Positions 16,026 to 24,098 of a DNA stretch of 64,000 bases are shown here, piece by piece. Where the stretch lies: contig NZ_FXTN01000008.1 in assembly GCF_900182595.1 (NCBI RefSeq), positions 124,001 to 188,000 of the forward strand, written 5' to 3'. Both the position numbers and the translations under genes were made by a program. Under the pieces are notes generated by a model. It was not told the DNA's origin, did no database searches, and saw only the letters and a list, made by a program, of their open reading frames with translations. Each line of letters starts with the position of its first letter. Within the stretch, counting starts at the first letter, position 1. The DNA is from Pedobacter westerhofensis (GTDB taxonomy: Bacteria; Bacteroidota; Bacteroidia; Sphingobacteriales; Sphingobacteriaceae).

Positions 16026-18293
16026 TTAACTGTCTCCCGCAAGGTGTGCCGCAATACCGATCTTGATCTCGCCGAAAGTGACACTGGTTCCTAGCTGGGC
16101 ACGCAGGGGATTCAGATTTACCGTTTTCAGTTCATTGATTGCTTCGAGGATCTTATCCAGCTTTTTTCTGCCCAGGATATCTTTGGCATCAAGCTCCTGC
16201 CTGGCTACATAATGCGCCAGATGCGTTTCAATGGTACCGACCACCATATTTCGCTGCTCAGCAATTTCGGCGATGCTCCTGCCTTTACGGAAGAGTTCCA
16301 GCGAAACCTCTTTGGTATCTTCTTTAGGTGGCTTCGGTGTTTTTGCAGCGTTGGCCTTTTTAGGCTTTTCCTTTTTTGCCGTAAAATCCAGCTTGTTGGG
16401 CATAGCAAAAACCTTTTTCATCTGTGCTTCGCGTTCAGACTGATTTAACAGTAAGCCCACATCAGATTTCGTGAATTCCGTCCCGTTGATGGTAGACTGC
16501 AACAAGGCCGTAGCCTTTCTGATCTTCTTAAACTGTTCATAGAACAGCGATTCCATTTCCAGCAGTTCAGTCAGAAACGCGGTTACCTGCTTGTCCTGTT
16601 TAACCAGTTCCATCCTTTCAAATATGCGTTTGGACAGCTCAAGCAGCAGGGGATTAAAATAATTTTCTGCAGCAGTGGTGCGGAGCAGCATGGCAGATAA
16701 GCCTTCGGGTGTTTGGTCGTGGCTCAGCCGCTGGATCTGGGCAAGAAATTTATTGGCATTGGTTTTTATCTCGCTAAGTTCTTTTAGCAGGGCCTGTGCC
16801 CATTTCACATGTTTCTGTTTTGCCGACTTATTGATGTCTTTACTGTAGGAATGCACATGTTCATATACATAATTATCCAGTGGAGTAAGGTCAAAACATT
16901 GCAGCAGGTAGCTTCTGAGAAAAGCTTCGCTTTCCTGTTTGATCTGGATCTTCAGCTCTTCTTCCTGTTGCTTGTTCTTAGAAAAATGAGAAACATTCTG
17001 ATCCTGCCGGATACCCGTTTTTGAGATCTGCGAAGTAAGTACCAGTCCGTCCAGGGAGCGGAGGCGTGACAGGGCCACATAGATCTGCCCGGGCGCAAAG
17101 GCATTGCCGATATCAATGATCGCCTTATCGAAGGTAAGCCCCTGGCTCTTGTGCACGGTAATTGCCCAGGCCAGTTTAATCGGATACTGTATAAACTTAC
17201 CGATCACCTCTTCTTCAATCTCATTGGTCACCTTATGATTAGTGTATTTAATATTCTTCCAGGTGTATTTCTCCAGGATAATACGCTCCCGCTCACCTTC
17301 AGTTTCCACCTCAATCTGGTCTGTCCTAAGGCTGATTACCGTAGCGATCTTCCCGTTAAAAAACCTGCGGTCGCCACTCTGGTCATTTTTTATAAACATA
17401 ATCTGGGCGCCAAGCTTCAGTTCCAGGATGCGTTCTGCGGGATAGGAGCTTTCAGAAAATTCATCTTCGATTATTGCCTGGAAGAGGTAAGACACCCCTT
17501 CAAGATCATCCAGGCTTTTTTTGTTTAAGGCATCCGCACGCTGGTTATGCGTAGTCAGTGTGATATATTTATCTTCTTTTGCCGGTACAAATCCGGCTTT
17601 GTAATACTGCTCCAGCAGTGCTACATCCCCCGGGGTAATTTCATTGTTGCGCAGGTTGTTCAGGAGATTAATGAACACCCCGTCTGCCTGTCTGTAGATT
17701 TTCTCCAGTTCGATATACACCGGAGGGCTTTGCTGCAGGGCATGGGCATCAAAGAAATAAACGCTGTTGTAGAATTCTCCAAGGAGCTGCCACTCGTTTG
17801 ATTTGACTACCGGCGGAAGCTGGTGAAGATCACCGATAAACAAGACCTGTACACCTCCGAAACTGGCATTGTTCTTCCTGATATATCGGAGCACCATATC
17901 GATGGCATCCAGCAGGTCTGCCCGCAGCATACTGACTTCATCGATGATCAGGAGTTCAAGATCCTGAAAGATCCTGCGCTTGGTACTGGTCATCTGCAAA
18001 TGGCGCACAATAGATCTGGGGGTATTGTACTGCTGGTTGGGGTGCTCTGCTGTTGGCTGCTTAGGGAGATAAGTACCAAAAGGCAATTGGAACAGTGAAT
18101 GAATAGTAACTCCCGCAGCGTTGATTGCGGCAATCCCGGTGGGGGCAGCAATTACGGCTTTCTTGTGCGTAAGTTCAATTAAATTCCTCAGGAAGGTGGT
18201 CTTTCCTGTACCGGCCTTCCCTGTCAGGAAAATGTGCCGCGAGGTGTAATTGATGAATTTAGCAGCAATTTCAGCGGGATTGTATTCAGACAT
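16026..18293 (-). CDS. PIF1/RecD-like ATP-dependent DNA helicase with C-terminal HTH
   Basis: A 755-residue superfamily 1B helicase. Walker A is GKAGTGKTTFL (about residue 25). Walker B is LLIIDEVSML (about 111-120). The C-terminal RecA-like block WAITVHKSQGLTF with QIYVALSRLRSLDGL (about 375-415) is the UvrD_C_2 region. A charged helical region follows, and a helix-turn-helix of the helicase-associated type (SIAEIAEQRNMVVGTIETHL) lies at about 675-695. It probably unwinds DNA during repair or replication. ATG at 18293 (MSEYNPAEI) is preferred to 18302 because a -7-like element ends only about 12 bases upstream of the latter. Confidence 0.88.
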   Translation of the reverse strand: MSEYNPAEIAAKFINYTSRHIFLTGKAGTGKTTFLRNLIELTHKKAVIAAPTGIAAINAAGVTIHSLFQLPFGTYLPKQPTAEHPNQQYNTPRSIVRHLQMTSTKRRIFQDLELLIIDEVSMLRADLLDAIDMVLRYIRKNNASFGGVQVLFIGDLHQLPPVVKSNEWQLLGEFYNSVYFFDAHALQQSPPVYIELEKIYRQADGVFINLLNNLRNNEITPGDVALLEQYYKAGFVPAKEDKYITLTTHNQRADALNKKSLDDLEGVSYLFQAIIEDEFSESSYPAERILELKLGAQIMFIKNDQSGDRRFFNGKIATVISLRTDQIEVETEGERERIILEKYTWKNIKYTNHKVTNEIEEEVIGKFIQYPIKLAWAITVHKSQGLTFDKAIIDIGNAFAPGQIYVALSRLRSLDGLVLTSQISKTGIRQDQNVSHFSKNKQQEEELKIQIKQESEAFLRSYLLQCFDLTPLDNYVYEHVHSYSKDINKSAKQKHVKWAQALLKELSEIKTNANKFLAQIQRLSHDQTPEGLSAMLLRTTAAENYFNPLLLELSKRIFERMELVKQDKQVTAFLTELLEMESLFYEQFKKIRKATALLQSTINGTEFTKSDVGLLLNQSEREAQMKKVFAMPNKLDFTAKKEKPKKANAAKTPKPPKEDTKEVSLELFRKGRSIAEIAEQRNMVVGTIETHLAHYVARQELDAKDILGRKKLDKILEAINELKTVNLNPLRAQLGTSVTFGEIKIGIAAHLAGDS

Positions 18294-18313
18294 ATTTTGC
18301 AACAGTTTTGAAG

Positions 18314-18321
18314 CAAAGGTA
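18314..18321 (-). promoter_or_regulatory. -7 promoter element of the helicase gene
   Basis: On the minus strand the sequence is TACCTTTG, an exact match to TAnnTTTG. No TTTG -33 element is found at 19-21 bases. It supports the start at 18293. Confidence 0.45.
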
Positions 18322-18394
18322 CTAAAGATTGGAACAAACTAATTATAGATACAATTAATATTCATCACTAATTAAAAATATTAAGTATAATTTA

Positions 18395-19090
18395 TTAATT
18401 AACCAGCAATTTGTACCCTTTTCCGTGTACGTTCAGGATCTCTACCTTCGGATCTTCTTTAAGATATTTCCGCAGCTTGCTCAGGAATACATCCATGCTT
18501 CTGCCGTTGAAATAGTTATCGTCGTGCCAAATGCTCAGCAATGCTTCTTCACGGGTAAGCACAGCATTCTGCTTTAGGCACAGGAGCTGGAGCAGCTCCG
18601 CCTCCTTGGTGGATAACTTCTGCTGCTGTCCGTTATGCTGGATCAGCTGGGTGGTATAATCGAAAGTATAGCTGCCGATCTGGAACTGGCATTGCACAGG
18701 CTCGGCTGGTTTAACTTCCTTTACTGAAGCACGCTTCAGCAGCGCATTGATCCGCAGCAGCAGTTCTTCTATGCGGAACGGTTTTGTGATATAATCATCC
18801 CCCCCAAGATCATATGCCGAGGCTTTGTCTTCCATCATCGCCTTCGCCGTTGCAAAGATAATCGGCACGGTTTCATTCATCTTGCGGATTTCCTTACCCA
18901 GGGCAAAACCATCTTTTTTAGGCATCATCACATCCAGGATGCAAAGGTCAAAAGCCTGCTTGTTAAATGCACGCAGCCCTTCTTCGCCATCCACGCACAA
19001 AACGATATCAAACTTGCCTTTTAATTGTAAATAATCTTGCAAAAGCATTCCCAGGTTAGGATCATCTTCGACCAATAGAATTTTCTTCAT
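18395..19090 (-). CDS. OmpR-family response regulator
   Basis: A 231-residue two-component regulator. The receiver domain (1-120) has the acidic pair VEDD and phosphorylation site Asp53 in LCILDVMMPKKDG. The switch Thr/Lys are in FATAKA and DDYITKPF. A winged-helix DNA-binding domain follows (about 130-230; LSTKEAELLQLLCLKQNAVLT is split over its first helices, and SMDVFLSKLRKYL is the recognition helix). It begins 1 base after the histidine kinase gene, so the two are one operon and should work as a pair. Confidence 0.94.
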   Translation of the reverse strand: MKKILLVEDDPNLGMLLQDYLQLKGKFDIVLCVDGEEGLRAFNKQAFDLCILDVMMPKKDGFALGKEIRKMNETVPIIFATAKAMMEDKASAYDLGGDDYITKPFRIEELLLRINALLKRASVKEVKPAEPVQCQFQIGSYTFDYTTQLIQHNGQQQKLSTKEAELLQLLCLKQNAVLTREEALLSIWHDDNYFNGRSMDVFLSKLRKYLKEDPKVEILNVHGKGYKLLVN

Positions 19091-19091
19091 T

Positions 19092-20915
19092 TTAATTCAG
19101 GGGTATAATTATTTCAAAATGTGTTCCTTTATCCTTCTCACTGCGTACCTTAATGGATCCGTTCATTTGTGTTACAATATCCAACACATAATTAAGGCCC
19201 AGGCCAAATCCTTTTACATCATGGAGGTTACCTGTAGGCACCCTGTAAAACTGGTCGAATGCACGCTTGCTCTGTTCCTTTGTCATTCCAATGCCTTCGT
19301 CCTCTATCTCCAGTACGAGATTTTTCCCGGAATTTCTCGTGGTTATCGTAATTTTCGGCGGATCGATACTGTATTTATTGGCGTTATCAATCAAATTATA
19401 GAGCACGTTAGACAAGTGGAGCTCGTCGCCTTTCACTACAGGATAAAGGGCATCGAGGTTTAGCACAACCTCTGCATCTTTTTTCTGCAACTGCAGGCTC
19501 ATGCTATCGGTAACGGCCGCAATGAGCGCATTCATATCCACTTCTTCTTCTTCCAGTTTCAATTCTTTTTTATCCAGCCGCGCAATGCTCAGCACCCTTT
19601 CGATATGATTTCCAAGGCGTACATTTTCATCGTAAATGATTCCTGCCAAACGGCCGATACGCGCCTTATCTTCCAGGATTTCAGGATCCCTGAGCGCCTC
19701 ACTGGCGATCATAATCGTAGACACGGGTGTTTTAAACTCGTGGGTCATGTTATTGATGAAATCCGTTTTCATTTCAGAAATCTTCTTCTGTCTTAATATC
19801 GCATACAGCGTGTAGGAGAAGATGGAGAGCAGCACCAGCAACAAGGCTCCGGACGAGGCCATTGTCACTTTCAGGTTGCTCAGGATCAGAGATTCCTTAT
19901 CCGGAAAATTGATATACAGCACTCCCGGGTCACGGATCACATCATTGCTAAATAGTTTTGTTTTAAAGGTATTGTCTGGTAAGATTTCTCCTTTGATGAA
20001 AGACACCTTACTGAAAACCACAGAATCGCGGGTTTCGCTTTTCAGCCAGAAATCATAATTCAGCTGAATATTTTTGTTGAGCAGTTCTGCCCGCAGCAAC
20101 GTATCCAGCTTGCCTTTAGACACCCGCTCATCCAGCGGGATATCAAGCTCCCTCATTTCCCTGGCTGCGGCTTCGAGCACATTAAAATCGCCATTGTTAA
20201 GCCTCACGGTATCTGCCTGTAATTCGCTCAGCGCATTGCTGCGCCTTCTGGCGGCAATCTCATCTTCAATTTTAAACTTGGCCCGCATATCTGCATTCAG
20301 GCTGGGCAGGGAAATCCGCAACGGACGACCGTCATTGCTGCTATATACCAGATATCTGATACTGTCAGGCAGTTTTTTAGGCTCCAGGTTAAAGGTCTTG
20401 CCAGAGCCGATCCTGAATACCTTTCGTACATTGCTGCCGATCATATTCAGGTTCTCGTCGAAACCAACATTGACATCTACATTCAGGGGTGTAGTGGCCT
20501 GATTGGCCAGGGCAAAGAAATCAGCCTCAGAAATGATCGTTGGGCTGAGGTACATTTTACGGATCATGCCATCCTGATAATTGAGTTCGTCAATCATCTG
20601 TTTCTGCTGATCGTACTTTCTTTTGCGCTCGTCTTCTTTATATTTCTGATCGAGGTCCATCAGCCGGCGGGTCCTGTCGCGGCGCTGATTTTCAATCTTG
20701 ATACGCCAGGCGTAATCTGTTTTGCTGATACGGTCTACCGCGTTGATCCGCTGTACCTTGTCGGCCACGGCACTGAGTGCCTGGTTTACTTCCTGTTCAA
20801 AAAGCTGTGATTTAAGCCGATATGCCTCCCTGATGTAATACAATTGCATTACAAATACACCAAGCAAAGCTATGGTCATGAGTCCGGTAATCAGCCAAAG
20901 GCTTTTTTTCTTCAT
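19092..20915 (-). CDS. Sensor histidine kinase
   Basis: A 607-residue membrane kinase. Membrane segments at about 6-26 and 352-373 enclose a large periplasmic sensor region of about 325 residues that is rich in charged coiled-coil helices near 60-120 (IENQRRDRTRRLMDL). The dimerisation and phospho-acceptor site is MTHEFKTPVSTI (His392). The ATPase domain has the N box NVLYNLIDNANKYS and the G boxes IEDEGIGM and VKGFGLGLNYV. No HAMP domain is obvious. It is translated just before the OmpR-family regulator. The extracellular signal is not recognisable. Confidence 0.94.
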   Translation of the reverse strand: MKKKSLWLITGLMTIALLGVFVMQLYYIREAYRLKSQLFEQEVNQALSAVADKVQRINAVDRISKTDYAWRIKIENQRRDRTRRLMDLDQKYKEDERKRKYDQQKQMIDELNYQDGMIRKMYLSPTIISEADFFALANQATTPLNVDVNVGFDENLNMIGSNVRKVFRIGSGKTFNLEPKKLPDSIRYLVYSSNDGRPLRISLPSLNADMRAKFKIEDEIAARRRSNALSELQADTVRLNNGDFNVLEAAAREMRELDIPLDERVSKGKLDTLLRAELLNKNIQLNYDFWLKSETRDSVVFSKVSFIKGEILPDNTFKTKLFSNDVIRDPGVLYINFPDKESLILSNLKVTMASSGALLLVLLSIFSYTLYAILRQKKISEMKTDFINNMTHEFKTPVSTIMIASEALRDPEILEDKARIGRLAGIIYDENVRLGNHIERVLSIARLDKKELKLEEEEVDMNALIAAVTDSMSLQLQKKDAEVVLNLDALYPVVKGDELHLSNVLYNLIDNANKYSIDPPKITITTRNSGKNLVLEIEDEGIGMTKEQSKRAFDQFYRVPTGNLHDVKGFGLGLNYVLDIVTQMNGSIKVRSEKDKGTHFEIIIPLN

Positions 20916-21069
20916 TATTTACAAGGGCAAAAATAAGGAAGAGTAAGTGGATAAGCGCTATTTTAACAATTTTTAACACAGTAAGATTCAAACAGTTGGA
21001 TAATATGTTTTTTATTTTATTGTGGTGATTATCAATTATGAGAAATCGCTTTTTAGCAGATCAAAAGAG

Positions 21070-22188
21070 TTATTCATTTTTGCCAGGCTGTTCGTTTAAA
21101 ACATAGCTTGTGCTTCTCCCGCCAGCTTCTTCCTTAATTAGAATATTTTGATTAAGTAAAGCTTGAATGTCACGTCCAGCCGTATCCTGGGAACATTTAG
21201 CGATTTTTGCCCATTTTGAAGAATTAAGTTTTCCATCAAAACCATCAAGCAATTTATTCAGTAGTAACTTGTGCCGATCATTCAGCGTAGCCTTATTTAA
21301 ATACTCCCAGAACCTGGCCTTAAATAAGACTTTAGACAGTGTTTGATCTGTAGCGGATAAAGCACGGCCAAAACAATCCAGGAACCAGTAGAGCCATTCT
21401 GTTATGTCGACTGTCCCTTTTTGCGTAATTTCTAATACTTCGTAATATTTATTCCTTTCCAATCGTATTTGTGCCGACATACTGTAAAAGCGCTGTGCAC
21501 TCCCGTCAGCTCTTGCGAGTTGCATATCCGTTATTGCCCGCGCTATTCGCCCGTTACCATCATCAAAGGGGTGGATTGTGACGAACCATAAATGGGCTAT
21601 TCCCGCTTTTAATACCGGATCGATCTTGTTATAGTTATTGAACCATACTAAAAAAGCCTTCATTTCTGAGGATAGAATGTCGGAGTCGGGAGCTTGATAA
21701 TGTACTTTCTCTTTCCCCATTGCCCCTGATACAACTTGCATTGGATCATTTTTATCATTATCGCGCCAATTGCCGACAATTATTTTATACATGCTGCTGC
21801 GACCTGTTGGAAATAATGCTGAATGCCAACCAAATAAACGTTCCTCGCTTAATTCATTCCTATACCGTTGAGTAGCATCAAGCATCATTTCAACGACACC
21901 ATCAACATTTCGGTCTGAGGGAACAAGGCTAGCCACTTCCATTCCTAATTTCCTGGCAATAGAAGATCGAACCTGATCTGGATTCAGGATTTCTCCTTCA
22001 ATTTCACTGGATTTCAATACATCTTCTGTCAGGGTTTGAAGAGACGCTTCATTTTGTAACTCAAATCCTATACCTTCCATTTTCCCGAGTAATCTGCCCT
22101 GAAGATATCTGACATTACCTAATAATGCTGAAAGGACATTTTCATCCCAGGTAAATTTTGGCCATTGAGGTAATTGATGAATATACAT
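21070..22188 (-). CDS. Fic-domain protein with N-terminal DUF4172 and C-terminal winged helix
   Basis: A 372-residue Fic protein that should transfer AMP (or a related group) to a target hydroxyl. The active-site motif HPFDDGNGR lies at about 206-214 (catalytic His206, followed by IAR). The N-terminal region (MYIHQLPQWPKFTWD) is the DUF4172 type and carries the inhibitory-helix motif S-x3-E-G (SSEIEG, about 60-65), which normally blocks ATP binding until relieved. The C-terminus (about 305-370) looks like a winged helix (WAKIAKCSQDTAGRDIQALL), so the protein may bind DNA. ATG at 22188 is preferred to 22203, because the longer start lies inside a repeated operator-like sequence and family members begin at MYIHQ. 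Confidence 0.9.
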   Translation of the reverse strand: MYIHQLPQWPKFTWDENVLSALLGNVRYLQGRLLGKMEGIGFELQNEASLQTLTEDVLKSSEIEGEILNPDQVRSSIARKLGMEVASLVPSDRNVDGVVEMMLDATQRYRNELSEERLFGWHSALFPTGRSSMYKIIVGNWRDNDKNDPMQVVSGAMGKEKVHYQAPDSDILSSEMKAFLVWFNNYNKIDPVLKAGIAHLWFVTIHPFDDGNGRIARAITDMQLARADGSAQRFYSMSAQIRLERNKYYEVLEITQKGTVDITEWLYWFLDCFGRALSATDQTLSKVLFKARFWEYLNKATLNDRHKLLLNKLLDGFDGKLNSSKWAKIAKCSQDTAGRDIQALLNQNILIKEEAGGRSTSYVLNEQPGKNE

Positions 22189-22192
22189 ATTT

Positions 22193-22295
22193 AATCTCCG
22201 CATTTTACGCGTCCAATATACAGATTATTCTCCGCAATGTCAATATAAACTACGCATATTATGCGGAGATTGGCGGTCGTAATCTCCGCATAATA
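22193..22295. repeat. Four-copy operator-like repeat upstream of the Fic gene
   Basis: The word AATCTCCGCA occurs at 22193-22202, at 22227-22236 (one mismatch) and at 22281-22290, and as its reverse complement at 22262-22271. The last two copies belong to a perfect 15-base inverted repeat (22257-22271 and 22281-22295, 9-base spacer). A separate palindrome CGCATA-T-TATGCG lies at 22253-22265. The cluster fills the Fic gene's upstream region and reaches its first codons. It looks like an array of protein-binding sites, perhaps for the Fic protein's own winged helix. Confidence 0.7.
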
Positions 22296-22323
22296 CAATT
22301 AACAATAATATTCAAATAGCCGT

Positions 22324-22355
22324 AAAAAAAAATGCCGGAAATAAATTTCCGGCAT
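22324..22355 (-). terminator. Terminator of the DUF3127 gene
   Basis: Read on the minus strand, an 11-base stem (ATGCCGGAAAT / ATTTCCGGCAT, 2-base loop) is followed by a run of nine T. It ends the DUF3127 transcript before the Fic regulatory region. Confidence 0.85.
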
Positions 22356-22386
22356 CCGTAGTACAATTTGTTTCCTAAAAAAGTTC

Positions 22387-22758
22387 TTAAAATGGCAAAT
22401 CATCTTCTTCACCTGGCGCGCTGTTTAAGTCTGCCGGCGGAGCGTATTGCGGAGTTGAAGGCGCACCTGCTGCACTGTTTGTCAGTGCATTGATTCTCCA
22501 TACTACTAAACTGTTGAAATAAGAAGTTTTTCCTGCTTTATCTGTCCATGGGCGGCCACGCAGATTGAAAGAAACCTCTACATCATCACCAGTTTTTAAG
22601 CTGTCAAACAAAGCAGTTTTGTCTTGCAAAGCTTCAAATCTTATATATTCAGGATAAGTTGGGTTTTCCGCGTACTCGATGATGAGATCACGTTTTTTAA
22701 AAGTCTCGCTTACCTGTTGTAATGCACCGATTTCGTGCACTTTTCCTTTTAATTCCAT
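22387..22758 (-). CDS. DUF3127 protein with SSB-like acidic tail
   Basis: A 123-residue protein of the DUF3127 family. The first 90 residues (MELKGKVHEIG, FNLRGRPW, YFNSLVVWRI) look like a small beta-barrel of the OB type. A Pro/Ala/Gly-rich linker follows, and the protein ends in EEDDLPF. That tail is the hallmark of single-stranded DNA-binding protein, where it docks replication and repair proteins. The domain family is recognised from its conserved words; the OB fold and the role of the tail are inferences. It is transcribed alone, with a good terminator. Confidence 0.88.
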   Translation of the reverse strand: MELKGKVHEIGALQQVSETFKKRDLIIEYAENPTYPEYIRFEALQDKTALFDSLKTGDDVEVSFNLRGRPWTDKAGKTSYFNSLVVWRINALTNSAAGAPSTPQYAPPADLNSAPGEEDDLPF

Positions 22759-22829
22759 AACAATACTCTTTTATTCTACTTACTAGTCCAAATCTCTATA
22801 TTTTTATTGATAACTTCGCACAATAAATT

Positions 22830-24098
22830 ATGCAAGTTTTCCACAACAAAAGTAAGGTGATCATCACCTGTAACAAAAGGCTCTCACCATACCTGGTGGA
22901 AGAAGTTCAAGCGCTTGGCTATGAAATCGTAAGAGATTTCCAGACAGGGGTTGAGCTCAATATCACGCTAACAGAATGTATTAAACTAAATCTCAATCTG
23001 AGATGTGCCAGCCAAATCTTATATTGCATCGGCAGTTTTAAAGTAAACAATCCTGAGGAGCTGTACCGTGAGGTAGTAGATATTGCCTGGGAAGACCTGA
23101 TCGATTTTGCAGGTTATTTCTCCGTTACTTCCAATGTTGACAATCCAACGATTACTACCCCGCTTTTCACTAATCTGAAAGTTAAGGATGCCATCGTAGA
23201 CCGGATCAAGGATAAGAAAGGTATCCGCCCCAATTCTGGATCAGACGCCAATAAAACCGTTGTGCATCTTTACTGGAAAGATGATGAAGCAGATATTTTC
23301 CTGGATACCTCAGGAGAAACACTTGCAAAACACGGATACCGTAAAATACCAGGCAAAGCCCCTATGCTCGAAGCACTGGCGGCAAGCGTGGTGATGAGCA
23401 CCAAATGGGACCAGAAGTCTCCTTTTATCAACCCGATGTGCGGATCAGGAACGCTGGCTATTGAAGCTGCGCTGCTGGCAACAAACCGCCGTCCGGGACT
23501 GTTCAGAATGAACTACGGCTTTATGCATATTATAGGTTACGAGGAAGAAGTGTTTTTTACTGAACGCCGCATTCTGAAAGACCAGGTAATTAAAAATGTT
23601 GACCTGCAGATTGTAGCTTCGGATTTATCTGAAGATGCCGTAGATATCAGCCGTAAAAATGCCAAAACAGCTGGAGTAGATACCCTGATTACCTTTGAGG
23701 TTTGTGATTTTGCAGACACCCCTGTACCTGAAGGCGGAAAAGGAGTAGTTGTATTTAACCCTGAATATGGCGAGCGTTTGGGCGTGCACTCACAGTTGGA
23801 GCTGACCTACAAGCGTATTGGCGATTTCATGAAAAAGGATTGTAAGGGATATAGCGGTTATATCTTTACCGGCAACCCTGATCTTGCAAAAAAGATCGGT
23901 TTAAAAGCATCCAGAAAAGTAGAATTCTACAACGGTAAATTAGATTGCCGCATGATGGAATATGAATTGTATGATGGCTCAAAACGCGCAGATGACGAAA
24001 GGCCACAGCCAAAACCCTACAAAGCAGAAGAGCAGGCCCAGTCAGAAGAACAACATCCAGAAGAACAACAGCCGGAAGAACAACAGCCGGAAGATTAA
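22830..24098 (+). CDS. THUMP-domain class I RNA methyltransferase (RlmL/Trm14-like)
   Basis: A 422-residue SAM-dependent RNA methyltransferase, probably making m2G in 23S rRNA or tRNA. A THUMP RNA-binding domain (about 45-160) is followed by a Rossmann methyltransferase domain (about 165-385). The SAM-binding loop is INPMCGSGTLAIEAAL and the acidic block is VASDLSEDAV. The catalytic motif reads NPEYGERL, where the classical form is N/D-P-P-Y/F. The C-terminus carries a short EEQQP repeat tail that is not part of the fold. It ends convergently with the C39 transporter, the two stop codons overlapping by 4 bases. Confidence 0.9.
   Translation: MQVFHNKSKVIITCNKRLSPYLVEEVQALGYEIVRDFQTGVELNITLTECIKLNLNLRCASQILYCIGSFKVNNPEELYREVVDIAWEDLIDFAGYFSVTSNVDNPTITTPLFTNLKVKDAIVDRIKDKKGIRPNSGSDANKTVVHLYWKDDEADIFLDTSGETLAKHGYRKIPGKAPMLEALAASVVMSTKWDQKSPFINPMCGSGTLAIEAALLATNRRPGLFRMNYGFMHIIGYEEEVFFTERRILKDQVIKNVDLQIVASDLSEDAVDISRKNAKTAGVDTLITFEVCDFADTPVPEGGKGVVVFNPEYGERLGVHSQLELTYKRIGDFMKKDCKGYSGYIFTGNPDLAKKIGLKASRKVEFYNGKLDCRMMEYELYDGSKRADDERPQPKPYKAEEQAQSEEQHPEEQQPEEQQPED
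24045..24095 (+). repeat. 15-bp tandem repeat in coding sequence
   Basis: Three 15-base units starting at 24045, 24060 and 24075, plus a partial copy, encode an EEQ-x-P repeat at the C-terminus of the methyltransferase. Units two and three are identical, so copy number may change by slippage without loss of frame. Confidence 0.75.

Noticed and set aside
20928..20935. TATTTTTG on the minus strand, an exact -7 match before the sensor kinase gene
   Set aside because: It would place the transcript start about 6 bases before the ATG and no -33 element is present.
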